Of a stretch of DNA of 64,000 nucleotides, positions 16,342 to 23,975 are shown piece by piece. The position numbers and the translations under genes are program-made. Below the pieces are notes generated by a model. That model did no database searches and had not been told where the DNA came from. It saw only the letters and a list, made by a program, of their open reading frames with translations. Within the stretch, counting starts at the first letter, position 1, and every line of letters begins with the position of its first letter. The stretch is taken from NCBI RefSeq assembly GCF_000571935.1, contig NZ_ATAX01000016.1:186001-250000 (forward strand). The letters are read 5' to 3'. Origin of the DNA: Ruminococcus flavefaciens 007c (GTDB lineage: Bacteria > Bacillota > Clostridia > Oscillospirales > Ruminococcaceae).

Positions 16342-17002
16342 ATTTATCATCGAGCATAAATCCTATGCCCCATACCGCAGAAATATATTCCTTTCCTGTT
16401 GCAGCCCTTAGCTTTCTGCGAAGATTGTGTACATGGATCTTCAGCGAATCCTCGGTGCAATCGGGAGTATCATCGCTTATGCGCTCGAGTATGCTGAGCT
16501 TGGCGACTACCTGTCCCGCATTCTGCATGAGGAGCTTTAGTATGGCATATTCCGTTCTTGTAAGCTTTATCTCCCTGCTGCCTGCCCGGGCTGTATGAGC
16601 CTCCGTATCCAGAGTGATCTCATGGAAGCAGAGAGCGGTCTTTCCGGCGCTGACGCTCATTCTCAGCTGAACAGCTATACGTGCCAGCAGTTCATCCATA
16701 TCAAAGGGCTTTGTGATGTAATCCGCCGCACCGCTGCGGAGAAGTCCAACCTTATCTGCTGTACCGGCTTTTGCGCTCAATACTATTACAGGTATATCCT
16801 TTATCCTCGGAAGGAGCTCCTCCCCCGTAAGTCCCGGGAGCATAAGATCAAGCAGTATAAGATCTGGCCTGGTCTGTGAAAGGAGCATAAGCGCTTCCGT
16901 ACCCGAATAGGCTGCCGAGACCGAATAGCCTTCTCCTTTGAGGGCTTCGGAAAGCATTTCGCTGATATGTGCATCGTCATCTATGATAAGTATATCGGAC
17001 AT
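16337..17002 (-). CDS. OmpR-family response regulator
   Basis: This 221-residue protein has a receiver domain (~1-115: IIDDDAHISEM, phospho-acceptor Asp in LILLDLMLPG, VLSAKAG with the conserved Lys in TKPFDMDELLARI). The C-terminal winged helix (~125-221) reads LTRTEYAILKLL and SLKIHVHNLRRKL. It opens the minus-strand operon with the ABC exporter and histidine kinase. It should bind the GTTAAG repeats at its own 3' end to activate the exporter. Confidence 0.92.
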   Translation of the reverse strand: MSDILIIDDDAHISEMLSEALKGEGYSVSAAYSGTEALMLLSQTRPDLILLDLMLPGLTGEELLPRIKDIPVIVLSAKAGTADKVGLLRSGAADYITKPFDMDELLARIAVQLRMSVSAGKTALCFHEITLDTEAHTARAGSREIKLTRTEYAILKLLMQNAGQVVAKLSILERISDDTPDCTEDSLKIHVHNLRRKLRAATGKEYISAVWGIGFMLDDKS

Positions 17003-17236
17003 CGTTTCACCTCATAGTTTTTTTATTATTATATCATTGATCCCCCATAATTTCAAGTGCAGCATCCCCATGCAATAATGTATTTTTGGCCTGAAATGCC
17101 TGTCCACTCCGAAAAAATGCCCTTTCACTCCATTTTTGTGGTATTTTTTCAGAAGCGAATGTAATATAAACGCATAAAGTAATTGACTAGTCGTTGCAAT
17201 AGTTTCAAAAAAAACCGCAGTATAGGAGGTATAAAA

Positions 17237-18217
17237 ATGAAAAAAACAGCAGCAGCATTTCTGGCTTCGCTTATGTGCATGGGCTGTGTTACAGCAGTAT
17301 CATCGCCATCATTAGTAAAGCCCGTGAGCGCATATGCGATCACACAGTCACAGCAGGATTTCATCGACAATCTCGGCAATGCAGCCCAGAAGAACTATTC
17401 AAAGTATAAGATACTCCCGAGCATGACCGTAGCTCAGGCTATACTTGAATCCAGCTGGGGAAAGAGCACTCTCTCAAAGAAATACTATAATTTCTTCGGC
17501 ATGAAGGCAGGTTCAAACTACAAGGGTGAGACCGTAACATTAAAGACTACCGAAGAGATCAACGGCAAGATCGTAACTGTAAACGGAACATTCAGAGTTT
17601 ACCACTCATTCAATCAGGGCATTGAAGGCTACTACCAGTTCATCACAGGCTATTCCAGATATTCCAACCTCATCGGCGAGACAGACTATAAGGCAGCCTG
17701 CCGCAAGATCAGAGAGGACGGCTGGGCAACAGACAGCAAATATACCACCAAGCTCATTAATCTTATCGAGACCTATGGCCTTACAAGATTTGACCCTCAG
17801 GGCGGAGGCGGCAGCGTTACGGGTATATATTTCAAAGCCTGCTCGTCAAGCTATAATTCAATAGTTGATGCTCTCAATTCTATCGGTGTTGATTCTTCTT
17901 TCGCTTACCGCAAGAGGATAGCCGAAGCAAACGGCATAACCAATTATACAGGTACAGCAGCTCAGAATACTAAGCTCCTCAACCTTCTCAAGCAGGGCAA
18001 GCTCATAAATCCTGATGCAAAGACATACTTCCCTCCCTGCAGCAAGAGCTATTCTTCAATAGTTGACGCCCTCAATTCTATCGGTGCCGATTCTTCATAC
18101 AGCTACCGCAAGAAGATCGCTGCTGCAAACAATATATCCAATTATTCAGGTACAGCAGCTCAGAATACTCAGATGCTGAACTCCCTCAAGGCAGGTCAGC
18201 TCGTAAAACCAAACTAA
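17237..18217 (+). CDS. Secreted GH73-type N-acetylglucosaminidase with two C-terminal repeats
   Basis: This 326-residue peptidoglycan hydrolase cuts glycan strands. Residues 1-33 are a signal peptide. The glucosaminidase domain spans ~38-190; the acid Glu is in AQAILESSWGKS, and NFFGMKAG and FRVYHSFNQGIEGYYQFI are family landmarks. Two ~60-residue repeats (SSYNSIVDALNSIGVDSSF..., then NYTGTAAQNTKLLNLLKQGKL) fill ~197-326. The ATG at 17237 follows TAGGAGG; the longer frame has no site. The next gene, 40 bp on, carries the same repeats, so the pair is probably one operon of wall hydrolases. Confidence 0.9.
   Translation: MKKTAAAFLASLMCMGCVTAVSSPSLVKPVSAYAITQSQQDFIDNLGNAAQKNYSKYKILPSMTVAQAILESSWGKSTLSKKYYNFFGMKAGSNYKGETVTLKTTEEINGKIVTVNGTFRVYHSFNQGIEGYYQFITGYSRYSNLIGETDYKAACRKIREDGWATDSKYTTKLINLIETYGLTRFDPQGGGGSVTGIYFKACSSSYNSIVDALNSIGVDSSFAYRKRIAEANGITNYTGTAAQNTKLLNLLKQGKLINPDAKTYFPPCSKSYSSIVDALNSIGADSSYSYRKKIAAANNISNYSGTAAQNTQMLNSLKAGQLVKPN
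17828..18205 (+). repeat. Two ~180-bp units encoding a 60-residue wall-binding-like repeat
   Basis: Units at about 17828-18006 and 18026-18205 share long identical stretches (for example TCAATAGTTGA and CTCAATTCTATCGGTG) with those at 18816-19206. Confidence 0.8.
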
Positions 18218-18257
18218 GCTATATTTTAATAATGATTATAATAAAAGGAGTAATATT

Positions 18258-19211
18258 ATGGAAAACAAAATCTTCAGATCGATCAAGAAAGCAACAGCAG
18301 TTCTCGCCTGCTCGGCCATTGTAGCAGGCAGCGGCATCATCGGCGGTTCAGCACTTTCAGCAAATGCGGCAAGCAAGCTCCAGTATGCTGTTAACTGGGC
18401 TGTTGGTATCGCAAACGACAATACTCACGGCTACAGCCAGACAAACAGAAACGGAAATCCCGATTACGACTGCTCATCACTGGTTATCTCAGCTCTGAGA
18501 CAGGCAGGCATTGATGTGGGCAATGCTTCATACACAGGCAATATGAAGTCAGAGTTCATGGCTCATGGTTTTACATGGATACCGATCAGCAATATCAGCG
18601 GCACAAGTGACCTTAAAGTCGGCGATGTTCTCTTCTACAGAAGCGGATCAAGCGGACATACGGAAATGTATATAGGCAACGGCAAAAATGTCGGTGCTCA
18701 CTCTGACTACGACGGCAAGAAGGGCGACAGCTCAGGCAGAGAAATAAACACTCAGAACTTCTCATTCTGGAAATGGCAGGGCGTTCTCAGATATAACGAC
18801 CCTACCGGCGGCGATTACTACCCTAAGTGCGGCTCACAGTACAATTCAATAGTTGACGCTCTCAATTCTATCGGTGTTGATTCTTCTTTCGCAAACCGTC
18901 AGAAGATCGCTGCTGCAAACAGCATCTCCAATTATACAGGCACACCTGCACAGAATACTCAGATGCTCAACCTCCTCAAGCAGGGCAAGCTCAAGAAGCC
19001 CGGTTCAGGTACTATAGATGAATTCTACCCTAAGTGCGGTTCACAGTACAATTCAATAGTTGACGCTCTCAATTCTATCGGTGTTGATTCTTCTTTCGCA
19101 AACCGCAAGAAGATCGCTGCTGCAAACAGCATCTCCAATTATTCAGGCACAGCTGCTCAGAATACACAGATGCTCAACCTTCTCAAGCAGGGCAAGCTCA
19201 AAAAGGCATGA
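18258..19211 (+). CDS. Secreted NlpC/P60-like peptidoglycan amidohydrolase with two C-terminal repeats
   Basis: This 317-residue protein has a signal peptide (~1-36). Its cysteine-peptidase domain (~37-180) resembles phage-type peptidoglycan endopeptidases. The nucleophile is in PDYDCSSLVISALRQAG, the His in SGHTEMYIGNG, and LKVGDVLFY is the typical core strand. Two copies of the same ~60-residue repeat as in the GH73 gene end the protein. The ribosome site AAAGGAG precedes the ATG. Together with the upstream glucosaminidase it would cut both the sugar chain and the stem peptide, with shared targeting through the repeats. Confidence 0.88.
   Translation: MENKIFRSIKKATAVLACSAIVAGSGIIGGSALSANAASKLQYAVNWAVGIANDNTHGYSQTNRNGNPDYDCSSLVISALRQAGIDVGNASYTGNMKSEFMAHGFTWIPISNISGTSDLKVGDVLFYRSGSSGHTEMYIGNGKNVGAHSDYDGKKGDSSGREINTQNFSFWKWQGVLRYNDPTGGDYYPKCGSQYNSIVDALNSIGVDSSFANRQKIAAANSISNYTGTPAQNTQMLNLLKQGKLKKPGSGTIDEFYPKCGSQYNSIVDALNSIGVDSSFANRKKIAAANSISNYSGTAAQNTQMLNLLKQGKLKKA
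18816..19206 (+). repeat. Two further units of the 60-residue repeat
   Basis: Units at about 18816-18996 and 19024-19206 are nearly identical to each other at the DNA level, which suggests recent duplication or gene conversion. Confidence 0.8.
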
Positions 19212-19280
19212 TCGTATCCTGACGGATTTGCAGGTTTAAGGCTGAGGAAAAGCCTTCTGTAAGTTGCCAATAAAAGCAAT

Positions 19281-19328
19281 AAGCCATGGTGTTTCCGGTT
19301 ATCTCCCGGAAATACTATGGCTTTTCTT
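19281..19328 (+). terminator. Terminator after the wall-hydrolase operon
   Basis: An 18-nt arm AAGCCATGGTGTTTCCGG (19281-19298) pairs, with one mismatch region, with CCGGAAATACTATGGCTT (19306-19323), followed by TTTTCTT. Confidence 0.85.
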
Positions 19329-19456
19329 CTGCCTTTTTTTACGGATACTTATACTCACAGTGCCGGCGCACAGAAAAACAGCATAGCAGCTAATCATCTG
19401 ATAATACATATAAAGACAGCCCCGAAAGCGGTATGTACTATCTTTTTCTTTGTGTA

Positions 19457-19999
19457 CTATCCTGTACGGAACGCTTCACCGAAGCGCTGGTAGTGTACAA
19501 TCTCACGCTCACGGAGAAAACGGATAGGATCACGCACATCGGGATCATCGGCAAGTCTCAGAATATTGTCATAGGTGGTGCGGGCTTTCTGCTCGGCAGC
19601 CATATCCTCATTTATATCCGTAAGAATATCGCCCTTTGACTGGAAATACGCCGCAGTCAGAGGAGCTCCCGAAGCTGCGATGGGATAAATGCCTGTTGTA
19701 TGGTCAACAAAGTAGGTGTCAAAACCGCTTGCCTTTATCTCATCTATCGAAAGATCCTTCGTGAGCTGATAGAGTATGGCCGAAATCATCTCAAAATGAG
19801 CGAGCTCCTCAGTACCGATGTCTGTCAGAAGTCCCTTGACCTCTCCGTAAGGCATGGAGTACCTCTGATTGAGATATCGCAGTGAAGCAGATAATTCACC
19901 GTCGGGACCTCCAAGCTGTGATATGATCACCTTTGCCAGCTTGGCATTTGGAGTTTTTATTTTTACCGGATACTGTAATTTTTTCTCATACTGCCACAT
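19457..19999 (-). CDS. cotJC: CotJC spore coat protein, manganese-catalase family
   Basis: This 180-residue ferritin-like protein starts MWQYEKKLQYPVKI. It carries EELAHFEMI and EIVHYQRFG, the metal-ligand helices of the Mn-catalase/CotJC family, and IGTEELAHFE is diagnostic. CotJC is a coat or spore-associated catalase-like protein made in the mother cell. It follows cotJB by 3 bp. The ribosome site AAAGGAG is present. Confidence 0.93.
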   Translation of the reverse strand: MWQYEKKLQYPVKIKTPNAKLAKVIISQLGGPDGELSASLRYLNQRYSMPYGEVKGLLTDIGTEELAHFEMISAILYQLTKDLSIDEIKASGFDTYFVDHTTGIYPIAASGAPLTAAYFQSKGDILTDINEDMAAEQKARTTYDNILRLADDPDVRDPIRFLREREIVHYQRFGEAFRTG

Positions 20000-20002
20000 A
20001 GA

Positions 20003-20251
20003 TTATCTCCTTTCCCAGGGCCAGGGATCGTCGATCCATGACCAATGCTGCATATCATTGTTCTGCTCGGGAGCAAGCGGGCCGAACCTTTTTGTAAACT
20101 CATCTACAGCCTGACTGCGGAGTTCCTTGTACTTGCGGAACATAGCCAGAGCACGGCGGCAGTTCGGATGGGTATCAAGGTAAAGATCAAGCTCCTTGAG
20201 GGCAAAATCGTATTTTTTTATCTTGCTAAGAAGAATATTGTGTTCGTTCAT
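20003..20251 (-). CDS. cotJB: CotJB spore coat protein
   Basis: This 82-residue protein has the family features: N-terminal KKYDFALKELDLYLDTHP, central ALAMFRKYKEL, and a C-terminal Trp-rich tail HWSWIDDPWPWE. Its start overlaps the end of cotJA by 4 bp (ATGA), so the two are translationally coupled. Confidence 0.93.
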   Translation of the reverse strand: MNEHNILLSKIKKYDFALKELDLYLDTHPNCRRALAMFRKYKELRSQAVDEFTKRFGPLAPEQNNDMQHWSWIDDPWPWERR

Positions 20252-20502
20252 TTCCCGTTGCCTCCCTTCGCAAAGGGCAGATCAAGCTCGGGGAAGAGAG
20301 TCCCCCTGCTCAGTGCCTCATCGTCTCCATAGGTCTTTCCCCACTGCTGGAACGGCACATAGGCCATAGCAATCGGAGTATTCACCGGAAAGCGCGGTAT
20401 ACTGTCATTACCGCTGTTTTTATTCATATCGGATATATCGAGGGCAGCTTCACGCTCATGAAGAATGATGCCTTCCATATCATCAAAAAGATCGAGATTC
20501 AT
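20248..20502 (-). CDS. cotJA: CotJA spore coat-associated protein
   Basis: This 84-residue protein starts at the ATG at 20502, eight bases after AAAGGAGG; the longer frame runs back through the upstream terminator and is not used. The C-terminal half holds the CotJA signature IAMAYVPFQQWGKTY ... ALSRGTLFPELDLPF. It is first in the cotJABC operon. Confidence 0.92.
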   Translation of the reverse strand: MNLDLFDDMEGIILHEREAALDISDMNKNSGNDSIPRFPVNTPIAMAYVPFQQWGKTYGDDEALSRGTLFPELDLPFAKGGNGK

Positions 20503-20559
20503 AACCGAGTCCTCCTTTCCTGCGCGGAGAACCGCGTGCGAAGGTCCTCCGCACATCAC

Positions 20560-20567
20560 ATAGTATG
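20560..20567 (-). promoter_or_regulatory. Possible sporulation (SigE-like) -10 for cotJABC
   Basis: On the minus strand CATACTAT resembles the SigE -10 (CATACAAT). GTAACCT, a weak -35 match, lies 15 bp upstream. No good SigA promoter is seen in this gap. Confidence 0.4.
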
Positions 20568-20589
20568 CACCCTTGCGGAAACAGGTTAC

Positions 20590-20619
20590 AAAAAGGCCGC
20601 GGACAGCTTTGTCCGCGGC
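20590..20619 (-). terminator. Terminator of the GNAT-YcxB operon
   Basis: The stem GCCGCGGACA / TGTCCGCGGC (20596-20605 with 20610-20619) is followed on the minus strand by CTTTTTG. Confidence 0.85.
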
Positions 20620-20647
20620 TTTCATATCAAAATATACATACAAGCAG

Positions 20648-21634
20648 TCATCTTCTTATGCCGATGCCGCCAGTTTTCTTTTTAAGGAACTTTACCAGAG
20701 CTTTGCGCTCCTCATCACTTCTGTCCTTGATGAAGAAGCCGTCAAGGAAACCGTTCCTGGTTGGAGTTCCAAGAAACATATATCCTTTTTTCAGATAAAG
20801 ATAATGGAAATATCCGTATTCATAGTATTTTGCCTTCATTGAACCTGGGAAATACACCAGCAGCCTGTCTTCGAAAAACAATTCATGCTCGATCATGGGC
20901 TTTCCCTTACTCTCTCCCATTTTTTCCTTGAATTTTTTAAGATCCGACAGTATCTTTCCCATATACAGAGCTGCCAGCACTGCAGGTGCAAGGAAGACCC
21001 GGTGCTTTTCCGCAATAAAAAGCAAAATGAAAACCACTATAACAGTGCCGCAGAAAATATAGGTCCTCAGTCTGGAAACAGCTCTTGTATCAATGGCGGC
21101 AAAACGATATTCCTCATCTGACATTTCGGTATAGATATTGAATACAGGTCCGCCTTTTTTCCCGAGCTCTTCGGGGAAGCACGCTATCTCAAGCCTGCCG
21201 TACTTATTCGTGGTAAGCTCAAAGCAATACATCCTGCCTATGTTTTTATGATCCTCGGGCGGGATAAAACCGCAGGCGATGCTTTCCCTGAAGCCTTCCT
21301 TTTTAAAAAGCTCCGTATTGTCGGGATATGCAAGAAGGGCATTATAGCCAAGCTTTTCGGCTGTTATTTTAAGTTCTGCAAGGAGCGCCGACTTCTTGTC
21401 ATCACTGTCCGCATGAATGCCCGTGATAAGCGGCGTGGAATACTCACCCGACTTTACTTTCACACAGGAGATATAACCGTTCACCGTACCGTTTTCGCTT
21501 TCCGATACAAGCGAGAGCTCCTTTATCACCTTATCCGAGCCTCTCATTGTCCCTGTCCAGTGATTATTGTCGGGAAAGTTCTTTATGAGCCATCCGACTG
21601 TCTGCCTGTCCTTTTCTTCTTCCAGGCGGATCAT
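20648..21634 (-). CDS. GNAT-like domain fused to a membrane YcxB-like domain
   Basis: This 328-residue protein has an N-terminal half (~1-150) resembling a GNAT acetyltransferase: VNGYISCVKV, LITGIHADSDDKK, ALLAYPDNTELFKKEGFRES. Two adjacent membrane helices (~190-235) follow. The C-terminal ~90 residues (MIEHELFFEDRLLVYF ... EYGYFHYLYLKKGYMFL ... RKALVKFLKKK) match YcxB-like domains. The combination is unusual; the function is unknown. The start overlaps the upstream stop by one base (TAATG), so it is coupled to the small export gene. Confidence 0.75.
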   Translation of the reverse strand: MIRLEEEKDRQTVGWLIKNFPDNNHWTGTMRGSDKVIKELSLVSESENGTVNGYISCVKVKSGEYSTPLITGIHADSDDKKSALLAELKITAEKLGYNALLAYPDNTELFKKEGFRESIACGFIPPEDHKNIGRMYCFELTTNKYGRLEIACFPEELGKKGGPVFNIYTEMSDEEYRFAAIDTRAVSRLRTYIFCGTVIVVFILLFIAEKHRVFLAPAVLAALYMGKILSDLKKFKEKMGESKGKPMIEHELFFEDRLLVYFPGSMKAKYYEYGYFHYLYLKKGYMFLGTPTRNGFLDGFFIKDRSDEERKALVKFLKKKTGGIGIRR

Positions 21635-22125
21635 TATTTTACTGCGCTGAATGCGCTGCAGCCGAGCAGAGTTGCAGCGGTTATGATAACAGCGGCAAGT
21701 ATAACTCCGAGAGTTACTGCCAGTATGCTCTTCTTGAAGTCAAGATCGAGGAGACTTGCTGCAAGAGTGCCTGTCCATGCGCCTGTACCGGGAAGCGGTA
21801 TTCCTACAAAGAGGAGAAGCGCAAAAAACATACCTTTTCCGGCCTTTGCCTTGAGCTTTTCGCCGCCGTGATGACCTTTTTCAAGACACCAGGTGAAGAA
21901 TTTACCGATAAACTTCTTATCCTTGCCCCATTCCAGGATCTTTCTCGCAAAGAAGAAGATAAACGGAACAGGAATCATATTGCCGATCATACATATGGGC
22001 ACTGCATAATACCACTTCACGCCCATGGTTACACCGATAGGTATACCGCCTCTCAGCTCAACGATGGGAACCATTGAAATAAGGAATGTAAGAATATACT
22101 TTAACATAACAAAACTCGCTTTCAT
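21634..22125 (-). CDS. Small multidrug-export family membrane protein (COG2426-like)
   Basis: This 163-residue integral membrane protein has four or five helices. It has the family landmarks VELRGGIPIGV near residue 25 and GIPLPGTGAWTGTLAA near residue 115. The family is annotated as putative small multidrug export, with little experimental support. The start could be 22125 or the ATG at 22107; neither has a strong ribosome site. Confidence 0.8.
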   Translation of the reverse strand: MKASFVMLKYILTFLISMVPIVELRGGIPIGVTMGVKWYYAVPICMIGNMIPVPFIFFFARKILEWGKDKKFIGKFFTWCLEKGHHGGEKLKAKAGKGMFFALLLFVGIPLPGTGAWTGTLAASLLDLDFKKSILAVTLGVILAAVIITAATLLGCSAFSAVK

Positions 22126-22201
22126 AAAAAAATCACATACAGTTTATTATCTCATAAAACAGGGAAATAGTCAAGTATTTTCCGAATTTTTTCTGTATCT
22201 G

Positions 22202-22230
22202 TTGACTAAACGGACTATTTACGCTATAAT
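22202..22230 (+). promoter_or_regulatory. Promoter for the first lipoprotein PBP
   Basis: TTGACT (22202-22207), 17 bp and TATAAT (22225-22230), with a ~110-nt leader to the gene. Confidence 0.75.
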
Positions 22231-22346
22231 ATTACTTAATCACGATTCAGCTCAATGTACGCCCTATCATCGGGGGACTTCGTTCCCGCGGCGGTAAGCG
22301 GCAGTTCATGCAGATATAATCTACATCATATCAAGGAAATGATAAT

Positions 22347-23798
22347 ATGAATATAACAAAAACCTCGGCTCTTGCCGCAGCAATAACAATAGCAGCTTCA
22401 CTTGTCTCCTGCTCCTCAGGTGCGGTAGGCAAGGCAGACATCAGCAGTGTATCAAAGCCCGATACCACATCGGCTGCCGAAACCACCGCTCCCGTGACCA
22501 CCTCGGCCGAGACAACAACTCAGCCTGTCACTGCAGCTGCGGCAGCAAAGGGAAGCTTCTACGACGCAGGAGGCAGACTTCTCCTGTCCACAGGTGATGA
22601 CGGCAAGCGCAGAGTCTCCGCCGAACCCTATGCGGTATCCTTTGCAAATATAATCACGCCCATGTCAGACGGCTATGACACTGCATTTGACAAGATTCTT
22701 ACGACTCCTGCCGAAGACGGCGCAGGACAGTCCATAAAGCTCACTCTCAACGGCGACGTCCAGAACGAGATATACAACTACATGGATCAGAACAATATAG
22801 TCGGAGCAGTCGTTGTTCTCAGAACAGACGGCTCCATAATGGCACAGGTAAGCTACCCGTCATATGATCCCAACTCGGTTGCCGACCAGAAATACGATGA
22901 GGATCTGGCATGGGGAGATGTGGGAAACAAAGCCTTCAGCAACTATGAGCCCGGCTCCTGCTTCAAGATAATGTCCGAGGTCATCGCTGACAAGCATGGG
23001 ATATACTCTCTCTATGACGACGGCACATGGGACTTCGGCAACGACCACCCCATAGTCAACTGGGATCACGAGACCAACAAGAGCAGCTATCCCATAGCAA
23101 ACCGCACACTCAATTCCGCATTCATCAACTCCAGCAACATCTTTTTCGCCAAGACCTTTGAACAGGTCGGAGAAGCTGATGTCCTCAGCGACCTGAAGAC
23201 CATATTCCATTTCGGCGCCGATGATTCCGACGATATACACTGCGATTTCGGCGATCTCAGCAACAATATCGAGATAGAGGACGTTGACGACCTCCGCAGA
23301 AGCGCCTTCGGACAGTCAAAGGTGCTCACCTGCCCCATATTCCTTGCAGCTCTCGGAAGAGAAGCCGTATTCGGCGATATGGTAACGCCCTTTGTTATCA
23401 AGGAGCTCGTAAGCTCCGACGGCACACGCAGGATCGGCGAAGGCTCTGCCGCAAACGACGTTATTGCTTCGATACCTGCCGAATGCAGGGACAACCTTCT
23501 CAGCGTCATGGGCTCAGTAGGTTCTGACATCGGCGTATATGTACCTGAGGGTTACAGCTTCTATGCCAAGACAGGAACAGCCGAGGGCTGGAAGGGAGAT
23601 TTCCTTTACATTACAGGCTGTGCGAAAAACAACGCCGACAACGGCACCCAGACCTGGGAAAACTATGATAATTACGGCTCAAACGGTTCTTACGTGATCG
23701 TTATGGAGATACAGAACCCTGCTTCACACGGCTTTGAATTTGCCTCTCAGTCGGCAGGACTTTACAAAGGAATTATGAATATAGTTATAGGCAGATGA
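22347..23798 (+). CDS. Lipoprotein penicillin-binding protein (transpeptidase), copy 1
   Basis: This 483-residue protein has a lipobox LVSCSS (Cys ~23), a Thr/Ala linker, and a transpeptidase domain (~130-480). The motifs are SxxK in PGSCFKIMSE, SxN in NSSNIFFAK and KTG in YAKTGTAEGW. It lacks the large N-terminal pedestal of typical class B PBPs, so it is a compact lipid-anchored transpeptidase. A paralogue follows 178 bp downstream under its own promoter; most motifs are shared. Likely role: peptidoglycan cross-linking, perhaps with reduced beta-lactam affinity (inference). Confidence 0.88.
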   Translation: MNITKTSALAAAITIAASLVSCSSGAVGKADISSVSKPDTTSAAETTAPVTTSAETTTQPVTAAAAAKGSFYDAGGRLLLSTGDDGKRRVSAEPYAVSFANIITPMSDGYDTAFDKILTTPAEDGAGQSIKLTLNGDVQNEIYNYMDQNNIVGAVVVLRTDGSIMAQVSYPSYDPNSVADQKYDEDLAWGDVGNKAFSNYEPGSCFKIMSEVIADKHGIYSLYDDGTWDFGNDHPIVNWDHETNKSSYPIANRTLNSAFINSSNIFFAKTFEQVGEADVLSDLKTIFHFGADDSDDIHCDFGDLSNNIEIEDVDDLRRSAFGQSKVLTCPIFLAALGREAVFGDMVTPFVIKELVSSDGTRRIGEGSAANDVIASIPAECRDNLLSVMGSVGSDIGVYVPEGYSFYAKTGTAEGWKGDFLYITGCAKNNADNGTQTWENYDNYGSNGSYVIVMEIQNPASHGFEFASQSAGLYKGIMNIVIGR

Positions 23799-23812
23799 GC
23801 CATGATACGCAT

Positions 23813-23847
23813 AAAGTCCCTTTTGCACGTGCAGAAGGGACTTTTTA
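23813..23847 (+). terminator. Terminator between the two PBP genes
   Basis: AAAGTCCCTT / AAGGGACTTT stem with a 12-base loop and TTTTTAT. Confidence 0.8.
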
Positions 23848-23869
23848 TAATATTATTTTTTAAAACATA

Positions 23870-23898
23870 TTGACGAACACAGAAAAAAAATGTATAAT
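23870..23898 (+). promoter_or_regulatory. Promoter for the second lipoprotein PBP
   Basis: TTGACG (23870-23875), 17 bp and TATAAT (23893-23898). Confidence 0.8.
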
Positions 23899-23975
23899 TG
23901 TAGTATGAGGCTTTTTATACGGAAAAACGTTGAAAAGCGACTCATTCGATATAGATAGCAAGGGCGGTTTTTTTA

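Noticed and set aside
20503-20643. Longer CotJA start at 20643
   Set aside because: The extra residues translate the upstream terminator hairpin; ATG 20502 has AAAGGAGG.
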